A DNA stretch of 64,000 nucleotides from Pseudaeromonas paramecii (GTDB lineage: Bacteria; Pseudomonadota; Gammaproteobacteria; Enterobacterales; Aeromonadaceae), in the NCBI RefSeq assembly GCF_039540575.1, contig NZ_BAABFC010000029.1, forward strand, positions 97,557 through 161,556, in the 5' to 3' direction. Position 1 is the stretch's first letter. Every line of letters starts with the position of its first letter. This document shows positions 57,499 through 64,000 of this stretch, one piece after another. A program made the position numbers and the translations under genes. The notes under the pieces were generated by a model. That model searched no databases, had not been told where the DNA came from, and saw only the letters and a list, made by a program, of their open reading frames with translations.

Positions 57499-59019
57499 AT
57501 GTCATTAGCTGTCGTTTTTAGCCGAGCGGCCCTGGGGATCGACGCGCCGGAGATCGCCGTGGAGGTTCACCTCTCCAATGGCCTGCCGGCCTTCCATATC
57601 GTGGGCCTGCCGGAGGCCTCGGTGAAGGAGGCGCGGGAGCGGGTGCGCAGCGCCCTGCTCAACGCCAACTTCGAATTCCCGGCCAAGCGCATCACGGTCA
57701 ACCTGGCACCGGCGGATCTGCCCAAGGAGGGCGGGCGCTTCGATCTGGCCATCGCCGTGGGCATACTGGCCGCCTCGGATCAACTGCCCAGCCAGTCACT
57801 GACCCAGCTGGAGTTTCTCGGCGAGCTGGCCCTCACCGGTGAGGTGCGACCCATTATCGGGGCCCTGCCCGCCATACTGGCCGCCCGCAAGGCCGGCCGG
57901 CAGCTGATCCTGCCGGAGGCCAACGGCGAGGAGGCCAGCCTGCTGCCCGAGGCGCAGGTGCACACCTGCCGCCACCTACTCCAGCTCTGCGCCGCCTTGA
58001 GTGGCGGTACGCCCCTGCCCCGCCCCCAGGCCGCCGCCGAGCTGCCCCTGGCGGCCTACCGCGGTGATCTGCAGGATGTCATCGGCCAGCAGGTGGGTAA
58101 GCGGGCGTTGGAGATCGCCGCCAGTGGTCAGCATCACCTGCTGCTCATCGGCCCGCCCGGCACCGGCAAGAGCATGCTGGCCAGCCGGCTGGCGGGACTG
58201 CTGCCGCCGCTGAACGAAGACGAGGCTCAGCAGACCGCCGCCATCCACTCCATCGGCGGCCTGATGCCCGATCACCACGCCTGGCGGCAGCGCCCCTACC
58301 GCGCGCCCCACCACACCGCCTCGGCGGTGGCCCTGGTGGGCGGCGGCAGCCAGCCCAAGCCTGGGGAGATCTCCCTGGCCCACAACGGCATCCTGTTTCT
58401 CGATGAGCTGACGGAGTTCGAGCGCAAGGTGCTGGACAGCCTGCGGGAGCCGCTGGAGAGCGGCAACATCACCATCTCCCGCGCCAGCCGTCAGGTGGAG
58501 TTTCCGGCCCGGTTCCAGCTGGTGGCGGCCATGAACCCCAGCCCCTGCGGCCATGCCGAGGGGCCCCAGCGCCGGGCCAGCCCGGAGCAGATCTTGCGCT
58601 ACCTGAGCAAGCTCTCCGGCCCGTTTTTAGATCGCTTCGATCTGGCGGTGGAGATACCACCCCTGCCGCCGGGCAGCCTGTCCCGTCCGGCAGAGCGGGG
58701 CGACAGCAGCGAACAGATCCGTGAGCGGGTGGCCCGCACCCGGGCCCTGCAGCTGCAGCGTGCCGGCAAGCTCAACGCCGAACTGGACAGCCGGGACCTG
58801 GATCATTACTGCCCGCTAAGCGAGAGCGACAGCCAGTTTCTGGAGAGTGCCATCCACAAGCTGGGGCTCTCCCTGCGGGCCTGGCACAAGATACTGCGGG
58901 TCGCCCGTACCCTGGCGGACATGGAGCAAAGTCCGCAGATCCGCCGGCAACACCTGGCCGAGGCCCTGGGCTACCGGGCCATGGACCGGCTGCTGCATCG
59001 GCTTAATCAGTCGGTCTGA
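57499..59019 (+). CDS. comM: ComM/YifB family AAA+ ATPase
   Basis: 506 residues (E. coli YifB 506). The N-terminal ChlI-like region (VEVHLSNGLPAFHIVGLPEA) precedes a Mg-chelatase-type AAA+ core. Walker A is GPPGTGKSMLA near 219, Walker B is GILFLDELTEF, and a C-terminal helical domain follows. ComM is a hexameric helicase that drives branch migration during natural transformation and also occurs in non-competent species. It diverges from ilvL, close to the E. coli arrangement. AAGGACGA precedes the ATG. Confidence 0.96.
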   Translation: MSLAVVFSRAALGIDAPEIAVEVHLSNGLPAFHIVGLPEASVKEARERVRSALLNANFEFPAKRITVNLAPADLPKEGGRFDLAIAVGILAASDQLPSQSLTQLEFLGELALTGEVRPIIGALPAILAARKAGRQLILPEANGEEASLLPEAQVHTCRHLLQLCAALSGGTPLPRPQAAAELPLAAYRGDLQDVIGQQVGKRALEIAASGQHHLLLIGPPGTGKSMLASRLAGLLPPLNEDEAQQTAAIHSIGGLMPDHHAWRQRPYRAPHHTASAVALVGGGSQPKPGEISLAHNGILFLDELTEFERKVLDSLREPLESGNITISRASRQVEFPARFQLVAAMNPSPCGHAEGPQRRASPEQILRYLSKLSGPFLDRFDLAVEIPPLPPGSLSRPAERGDSSEQIRERVARTRALQLQRAGKLNAELDSRDLDHYCPLSESDSQFLESAIHKLGLSLRAWHKILRVARTLADMEQSPQIRRQHLAEALGYRAMDRLLHRLNQSV

Positions 59020-59103
59020 CCCTGTGCACTGTACCCATGGCCCCGCGCCGCCCGGCATCTCGCTCGGGCAGACTCGCATAATCGACCCGGCCGGCGGCCA
59101 GGC

Positions 59104-59559
59104 TCAACTTTCGCCCAGCGCCAACGCCAGTTCGGCCAGCTGCGTCTCGGCATAGACCTGGATGCCGTGGGCTCGCAGCAGGGCCGCCGTGACCCCTTCG
59201 CCGGCCACCCGCTGGCCGGCAAAGGTGCCGTCATAGATCTGCTGGCTGCCGCAGGAGGGACTGCCCTCCTTGAGCAGCGCCAGGCGGATGCCTTGAGCCT
59301 GACATAGCTGCAAGGCCGCCTGGGCGCCGCAGGCAAAGGCCGCCGTCACATCCTCCCCCTGCACCGTCACCACCCGCGCCTCCTGCCGCTCCGCCGGCGC
59401 TCTGGGCACCGGCAGGCCACCGGCCAGTTCAGGGCAGACGCTCACCAGGCGCCCCTGCGCCTGCCAACGGGCCAAGCGAGGATCGGTCAGCCCCTTGCCC
59501 TGGCCGTCGTAGCGTACCGGCTGCCCCAGCAGGCAGGCACTGACCAAAATCTTCTTCAT
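59104..59559 (-). CDS. DUF523 protein
   Basis: 151 residues. The family signature is seen in ILVSACLLGQPVRYDGQGKG and CPELAGGLPVPR, with the conserved LLKEGSPSCGSQQIYDGTF. Conserved cysteines suggest metal or cofactor binding, possibly an iron-sulfur cluster. The biochemical role is not established. It stands alone, convergent with comM across an 84-bp gap. It is followed upstream on the same strand by dsbA and its terminator. Confidence 0.9.
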   Translation of the reverse strand: MKKILVSACLLGQPVRYDGQGKGLTDPRLARWQAQGRLVSVCPELAGGLPVPRAPAERQEARVVTVQGEDVTAAFACGAQAALQLCQAQGIRLALLKEGSPSCGSQQIYDGTFAGQRVAGEGVTAALLRAHGIQVYAETQLAELALALGES

Positions 59560-59588
59560 CCTTGGCTCCTTGAGTGCAAATAATGCAA

Positions 59589-59608
59589 AAGGGAGCCGCA
59601 GCTCCCTT
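59589..59608 (-). terminator. Terminator of dsbA
   Basis: AAGGGAGC (59589-59596) pairs with GCTCCCTT (59601-59608) around CGCA. On the minus strand TTTTGCATT follows. It lies 43 bp past the dsbA stop. Confidence 0.82.
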
Positions 59609-59651
59609 GGTCTCGAGGCCTAAGCCCCTGGGTTGTTCCGCCTGGCGCGGC

Positions 59652-60260
59652 TTAGTCCGCCTTGCTCAGCAGGAACTTCACCAGCTGGTTGTACTCCTCC
59701 TGGCTCTTGAGCGACTCGCTCTTCACCAGGTATTTCCCGTTTACCACAGTACTGGGCACGCCGCGAATATTCAGGCTGGCGGTGTTGCGATCGTACTGGG
59801 CCACCTGGCCGGTGACGGCAAAGCTGTCGATGGCACCATCAAACTCTTCGGCCGTCACGCCGATCTGCTCGAAGATGGCCTTGACCGCGGCGCGATCCTT
59901 GGGCGGCTGACGCTTCACCTGGATGAGATCAAACAGGATGGGGGTGAGCTTGTCTTCCACCTTCAGCATGATGGCCAAGGCGTAGGCGCGTTGCAGCTCG
60001 GGCCCCATCTCCCGGCCCAGGAAGGAGACAGGATTGCGGACGAAGGCCACCTCGGCCGGCAGATCAGCCCGCAGGCTCTGCATGATGGGCTCGAACTGGT
60101 AACAGTGCGGACAGTAGTAAGAGAAAAACTCCATCACCTCGGGCTTGGCCGTGCCGGTCTGCCGCAGCACGTCATAGTTCACACCCTCTTTGAACAGAGG
60201 CGCGGCCTGGGTGAGCGGTGCCAGCAGCATCGCCAGACAGATCAATATGATTTTCTTCAT
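59652..60260 (-). CDS. dsbA: Thiol:disulfide interchange protein DsbA
   Basis: 202 residues from the ATG at 60260 (E. coli 208). A signal peptide (KKIILICLAMLLAPLTQAA) precedes the thioredoxin-fold protein. The redox motif is FFSYYCPHCYQF (Cys50 and Cys53), the CPHC form typical of DsbA. The cis-proline loop is RGVPSTVVNGKY. It oxidises cysteines of exported proteins in the periplasm. AGGAAAT lies upstream of the start. It follows srkA by 63 bp, the order of E. coli srkA-dsbA. Confidence 0.97.
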   Translation of the reverse strand: MKKIILICLAMLLAPLTQAAPLFKEGVNYDVLRQTGTAKPEVMEFFSYYCPHCYQFEPIMQSLRADLPAEVAFVRNPVSFLGREMGPELQRAYALAIMLKVEDKLTPILFDLIQVKRQPPKDRAAVKAIFEQIGVTAEEFDGAIDSFAVTGQVAQYDRNTASLNIRGVPSTVVNGKYLVKSESLKSQEEYNQLVKFLLSKAD

Positions 60261-60323
60261 CTTATTTCCTACCAGTGGGATACGGATTACCGGCTGTCCG
60301 CCGGGCCAAGACAGCCTATTCAC

Positions 60324-61304
60324 CTAGAGGCCGAACGTCAACGAGATTGGCGGTGCCGCCAGCGCGCGCTCCTGTTCCGCCAGCTGCTGCAGCTGCTGCA
60401 GCCAGAAGGCCTCGGTGGCAAACCAGGGAAACGCCGCCGGGAAGGCCGGATCGGCCCAACGGCGCGCCAGCCAGGCCAGGTGCTGGATCTGGCGCTGGGT
60501 GCGCAGCGGCTCGATCAGCGCCAGCTGGCGATGGTCGAATTCGGCAAACTCCTCATAACCGGCCAGCAGGGTATCCAGCTGCAGACGCTGCTCGGCCTGA
60601 TCGCCGCTGAGCAGCAGCCAGAGGTCCTGCACCGCCGGCCCGGTGAGACAGTCATCCAGATCCACAAACAGGGGGCCATCCCGCCACAGAATATTGCCCA
60701 GATGGCAGTCGCCATGCAGCGCCAGCGGTGCCCAGTCCGTCTGCCAGCGCTCGCCCACCTGCCGCACCAGGCGTGCCAGCTGCGGGCGCAACTGCTCCGC
60801 CAGGCCCATCGGCCAGGGCACGGCAGCCTCCAACTGCGCCAGGGCCAGAGGCAGGCTCTGGCGCGGATCCAGCCGGGGTCGCGCCTGCAGCTGAAAACGA
60901 CTGGCGGCCGCATGCCAGCGGCCCAGCTGATGGCCTACCGCCTCCAGCTGATCCAGGTTATCCGGCTCCAGGTGACGGCCACCCAGGCTGGGCCAGAGGG
61001 CAAACCAGTAGTCGCCATGGCGATGCAAGGTAGCTCCATCCTGCGACAGCGGCACCGCGACCGGCACCTCCTCCTCCGCCAAAAACGCGGCCAGGGCATG
61101 CTCCTCCCGGATCTGCTCGGCCGTCCAGCGCTCGGGGCGATAGAACTTGACCACCAGACGCTCGCCCGTCTCGTTACGGAACTGATAGACCCGGTTCTCG
61201 TAACTGTTGAGCGGCAACAGGCCGCTGTCGGGGTAGAGCCCCACACCGGCCAGGGCGTCGAGCATCAGATCCGGGGTCAACTGTTGGAAGTGAAACTGGC
61301 TCAC
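60324..61304 (-). CDS. srkA: Stress response kinase A (YihE)
   Basis: 326 residues (E. coli 328). It is a Ser/Thr kinase with an aminoglycoside-phosphotransferase-like fold that counters MazEF-linked death under stress in E. coli. NSYENRVYQF and LVVKFYRPERW (ATP-binding Lys) lie in the N-lobe. The catalytic loop is LALHGDCHLGNILWR and the metal motif is LFVDLDDCLTGP. It precedes dsbA and follows yihD, the conserved yihD-srkA-dsbA order. Co-transcription with dsbA is likely. Confidence 0.96.
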   Translation of the reverse strand: MSQFHFQQLTPDLMLDALAGVGLYPDSGLLPLNSYENRVYQFRNETGERLVVKFYRPERWTAEQIREEHALAAFLAEEEVPVAVPLSQDGATLHRHGDYWFALWPSLGGRHLEPDNLDQLEAVGHQLGRWHAAASRFQLQARPRLDPRQSLPLALAQLEAAVPWPMGLAEQLRPQLARLVRQVGERWQTDWAPLALHGDCHLGNILWRDGPLFVDLDDCLTGPAVQDLWLLLSGDQAEQRLQLDTLLAGYEEFAEFDHRQLALIEPLRTQRQIQHLAWLARRWADPAFPAAFPWFATEAFWLQQLQQLAEQERALAAPPISLTFGL

Positions 61305-61355
61305 TGAGGCTCCTGTATCGGGGGGAATACGACGGCGACGCCGTCATGCACAGCC

Positions 61356-61622
61356 TCAGGGCTTGATGCCGCGGGCCTTGAGCAGGGCTTCCTTGAAGTC
61401 CGGCACATGATCCTTGGCCAGGCCGGGGATCATCTCGTTATTCTGCTTGTCGCGCATCTTCAGCTGATAGATGAGCACATCGTCGGTCAGCTCGCTCAGG
61501 GGGCGATCGAAGCCGGCCTCATCGGCCAATTTTTGCAGCATCTGCAGCAGGTTCAGATCCTGGTCCTTGATCCAGGCCGGTTGCAACAACTCCAACAGCT
61601 CTTCAATACGATGACATTGCAT
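61356..61622 (-). CDS. yihD: YihD family protein (DUF1040)
   Basis: 88 residues (E. coli 89). The family pattern is clear: IEELLELLQPAWIKDQDLNL, LQMLQKLADEAGF, LTDDVLIYQLKMRD and IPGLAKDHVPDFKEALL. It is a small, mostly helical cytoplasmic protein of unknown function. AGGAGA lies before the ATG. It sits 51 bp upstream of srkA on the same strand, as in E. coli. Confidence 0.95.
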   Translation of the reverse strand: MQCHRIEELLELLQPAWIKDQDLNLLQMLQKLADEAGFDRPLSELTDDVLIYQLKMRDKQNNEMIPGLAKDHVPDFKEALLKARGIKP

Positions 61623-61652
61623 AATCTTCTCCTGTGTCTTGGGTCTTGGGCT

Positions 61653-62780
61653 TCAGGCCACACTGATACGGTTACGCCCGGCCGACTTGGCACGGTACAG
61701 GGCGCCATCCGCCCGGGCAATCAGGCTGGAGGCCGGATCGCCCGGATGGGGATACAGGGTCGCCACCCCCAGGCTGACGGTGACCACCTCGGCCGCGGCG
61801 GAGCCGGCATGGGGAATCGCCTGGTGCGCCAGCCACTCCCGCAATTGATTGGCCAGGGCCAACGCCCCCGCCTCGGCGGTAAAGGGCAGCAGCAGAACGA
61901 ATTCCTCGCCGCCATAGCGGGCCGCCAGGTCATCGTCACGCCGCGGAATACGCGCCAGACCATGGGCCAACTTGCGCAGACAGTCATCCCCGGCCAGATG
62001 GCCATAGTAGTCGTTATATTGCTTAAAGAAATCCACATCCACCAGGATCAGGGAGATGGGTGCCTGAGTGCGACAGCAGCGGCGCCAGGCGGCGGTGAGG
62101 GAGAGGTCAAAGCAACTGCGATTGGCCAGTCCGGTGAGACCGTCGCGCTGGGAGGCCAGCCGCAATTCATCGCTCTGCTGGCGCAACACCTGGGCCAGCT
62201 TGGCATTGTTGAACCTGTGATAGAGGGATTCCAGCTGCCAATGAGAGAGACGGCGCATGGCCAGCATCAAGGTGAGCACAAACACCGCCACCGAGATCAG
62301 TCCCCACAAGGGTTCAGATGCCAGCTCCAGCAGCAGGCTCAGGACGATGGGCATGAGGGCACCATAGACACAGCGACGGCTGCTTAGCAGCGAGACGCAG
62401 GATTCGGCCATGACGAGACAGGAGAGCAGGATCAAGATGCCGCGCTGGGTATCACCGGTCTGGCTCATGTGCATCAAGAGCCCCATCCCCCACAGAATGG
62501 AGGTAGAGGTCACCCCAACAAAATACTCGTACTCCAACCAGTTCAGGGAGGGGTGACGGGTCTTGTGGCGCCAGATGAGATGCCAGCCACGCAGCACCAG
62601 AGCAACCAGCATGGCGGTCAACCAGCCCAGCAAACCATTGGCATCCACCTGTCCCACCAACAGGCAGCCGGCAATCACCGTCAGCACCAGCATCAGGATC
62701 AGAGAATAGAAGCCATTGTCGTACAGGTAGGAGATCAGCTCCTGTTTGACCTTGGTGATGACTTGCTCGTTGACCTGCAT
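61653..62780 (-). CDS. Membrane-bound diguanylate cyclase
   Basis: 375 residues. The first 190 hold about five to six membrane segments (LILMLVLTVIAGCLLVG; LGWLTAMLVALVLRG; ISVAVFVLTLMLAMRR). A coiled-coil linker leads to a GGDEF domain with DGLTGLANR, LILVDVDFFKQYNDYYGH and the active-site RYGGEEFVLLLP near 288. The RxxD product-inhibition motif is present (RDDD, five residues before GGEEF), so c-di-GMP feedback is expected. Signal input is unknown. It lies seven bases after the squalene-synthase-family gene on the same strand. Confidence 0.92.
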   Translation of the reverse strand: MQVNEQVITKVKQELISYLYDNGFYSLILMLVLTVIAGCLLVGQVDANGLLGWLTAMLVALVLRGWHLIWRHKTRHPSLNWLEYEYFVGVTSTSILWGMGLLMHMSQTGDTQRGILILLSCLVMAESCVSLLSSRRCVYGALMPIVLSLLLELASEPLWGLISVAVFVLTLMLAMRRLSHWQLESLYHRFNNAKLAQVLRQQSDELRLASQRDGLTGLANRSCFDLSLTAAWRRCCRTQAPISLILVDVDFFKQYNDYYGHLAGDDCLRKLAHGLARIPRRDDDLAARYGGEEFVLLLPFTAEAGALALANQLREWLAHQAIPHAGSAAAEVVTVSLGVATLYPHPGDPASSLIARADGALYRAKSAGRNRISVA

Positions 62781-62787
62781 GGCCGCC

Positions 62788-63846
62788 CTAGCGCGTTGAC
62801 ATCATCAGATGATCCCACTGACTGGTGAGATCCCGTAGCGCCTGGGGGCTACGGCGTCGAATGGTACAACCGCGCCGCAACCAGCCCAGCCACCACTGCA
62901 ACAGGGTATCGGAGCGCCCCAGCAGGCGCGACGCCAGCACCACCCCTTTGAGCTGGCGCCGGGTAATCTTGGCCTCACCTGGCTGGCTCACCACTCGCTT
63001 GAGGGTCAAGGCCGCCATGCCGATGGCCCACAGGCAGAACTGCCGTATCCCCTGCTGCGAGACCGGCAGCCGGCAGGTGAAGTCCATGGCATCCTGCAGA
63101 TGCCCCTGGGCTAACCCGGCCAGCTCATCCAGCAGACGCTGACAGCCGGCCTGATCCTGGCCCCACCCCTCCAGGGCCAGATCCAGTCCCTGGCGCAGCG
63201 CCAATTCACGGGGCAACCAGCAGACACCGCGCGCCCTATCATCGGCCATGTCCTTGAGGATGTTGGTCATCTGCAAGCCCTGACCAAACGAGACGCCCAA
63301 GGCCAACAGCTGATCGCGCTGCGGTAACAGCTCTGGACAATGCAAAATGAACAACTCCGCCAGCATCTCGCCCACCACACCGGCAACGAAATAGCAGTAC
63401 TGATCCAGGGCGGCCAGATCCGGCAGCCCCTGTGAACAGTCCTGTTGCTGATAGCCGGCCATGCCCCGACTCATGATGGTGGCGCAACGAGCCAACACGG
63501 CTTGCACCTCGGTCGGATAACTGCGGTAACGCGCCAGAACGGCTGGTGTCAGTGCCATCAGCTCCTGTTCTGCCGCCGGTGTGGCCGAACTCAGTGCTCT
63601 GCAAGCCGCCGAGGTGAAATCAGCGGCAACACCTTGATCCGCTAACGCAACCAGGAACTGGCTCAACAGGATCTGCTTTTGCTGGCAATCGAGGGCGGGT
63701 TCGTCCTCCAGGGTGTCGACGATACGACACAGCAGATAGGCATTGCCCACATAGTCCTGCAGCGGCGCGGGTAACAGGGGAATGGTGAGGGCAAAACTGC
63801 GCGAAACCTGCGCAAGCAGATGTTGTTGCTGAGAAATGTCGATCAT
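62788..63846 (-). CDS. Squalene/phytoene synthase family protein
   Basis: 352 residues from the ATG at 63846 with GAGG upstream. A TTG five codons earlier is possible. Both aspartate-rich motifs of head-to-head prenyl synthases are intact: CRIVDTLEDEP (44-50 region) and NILKDMADDRARGVCWLP. RSFALTIPLLP near the start is also typical. The family makes squalene, dehydrosqualene or phytoene from C15 or C20 diphosphates. No hopanoid or carotenoid genes are seen nearby, so the product cannot be named. It may share a transcript with the diguanylate cyclase downstream. Confidence 0.88.
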   Translation of the reverse strand: MIDISQQQHLLAQVSRSFALTIPLLPAPLQDYVGNAYLLCRIVDTLEDEPALDCQQKQILLSQFLVALADQGVAADFTSAACRALSSATPAAEQELMALTPAVLARYRSYPTEVQAVLARCATIMSRGMAGYQQQDCSQGLPDLAALDQYCYFVAGVVGEMLAELFILHCPELLPQRDQLLALGVSFGQGLQMTNILKDMADDRARGVCWLPRELALRQGLDLALEGWGQDQAGCQRLLDELAGLAQGHLQDAMDFTCRLPVSQQGIRQFCLWAIGMAALTLKRVVSQPGEAKITRRQLKGVVLASRLLGRSDTLLQWWLGWLRRGCTIRRRSPQALRDLTSQWDHLMMSTR

Positions 63847-63948
63847 GAGCCGCCGCCTCAAGAGTTAAGCGGACAGTCTATCATCACAGGCGCCAGGATC
63901 CGAACCATGTCACTAGATACCGTCAAAGCCAGGCAAACACGGGCCCTT

Positions 63949-63988
63949 GGCAAAACAAAAAGCCCTTAGGTCAGATAACCTAAGGGCT
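63949..63988 (-). terminator. Terminator of a minus-strand gene beyond the window
   Basis: AGCCCTTAGGT (63961-63971) pairs perfectly with ACCTAAGGGCT (63978-63988) around CAGATA. Read on the minus strand it runs into TTTTTGTTTTGCC. It should end transcripts arriving from a gene to the right of the window. The 63862-63948 gap shows nothing else. Confidence 0.85.
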
Positions 63989-64000
63989 CTATTTCAGTGG

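Overview
The window is a stretch of G+C-rich gammaproteobacterial chromosome. Its gene content matches the origin-proximal 85-87 minute region of Escherichia coli, in rearranged order: yihY, typA, glnA-ntrB-ntrC, hemN-yihI, engB, the Spot 42 gene, polA, ubiE-ubiJ-ubiB-tatABCD, ilvLGMEDA, comM and dsbA-srkA-yihD. Codon use, the intact ilvG and the DUF3334 and DNAJ-related neighbours suggest an Aeromonadales-like organism (Aeromonas, Oceanimonas, Zobellella or a close relative). This is inferred from gene order and protein resemblance, not from a database search.

Layout. 0-8 kb: yihY (cut by the window edge), typA, the nitrogen-control genes glnA/ntrB/ntrC with a sigma-54 promoter and NtrC site, and adenosine deaminase. 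8-15 kb: SlyB-like lipoprotein, alanine dehydrogenase, hemN-yihI, DUF3334 protein, LysE exporter, DNAJ-related protein and engB. 15-19.6 kb: Spot 42 RNA, polA, and the queuosine-precursor transporter yhhQ behind a probable preQ1 riboswitch. 19.7-26.3 kb: crcB, then a tightly packed ubiE-ubiJ-ubiB-tatA-tatB-tatC-tatD-hemB run joining ubiquinone synthesis, Tat export and haem synthesis. 26.3-32.2 kb: a PAP2 phosphatase lipoprotein with an autotransporter-type repeat behind a triple PhoB box, a CPA1 antiporter with a cNMP-type domain, and a LysR/DUF1127 pair. 32.3-34.6 kb: an A+T-richer restriction-modification island (XRE-type regulator, C5-cytosine methyltransferase, PmeII-like endonuclease). 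35-39.8 kb: a MocR-type regulator divergent from a complete amino-acid ABC transporter.

39.8-44.5 kb is the most unusual part. It starts with over 1 kb lacking recognisable genes but carrying repeats. Next come two integron-type gene cassettes with attC sites and no integrase in the window. A family of palindromes is scattered through the region. Their stems covary while the loop stays constant, and copies sit exactly where genes are cut off: a TerB-N-type ORF, a 5'-nucleotidase fragment, and one copy of a tandemly duplicated cupin gene.

44.5-50.7 kb holds an AraC regulator, an esterase with a starch-binding-like domain, a solute-binding protein, a pentapeptide-repeat protein, PsiE, and an MFS transporter gene interrupted by an in-frame amber codon. 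50.8-57.5 kb is the complete ilvL-G-M-E-D-A operon with its attenuator. 57.5-64 kb holds comM, a DUF523 protein, dsbA, srkA, yihD, a diguanylate cyclase and a squalene/phytoene synthase-family protein, ending in a terminator for a gene lying beyond the window.
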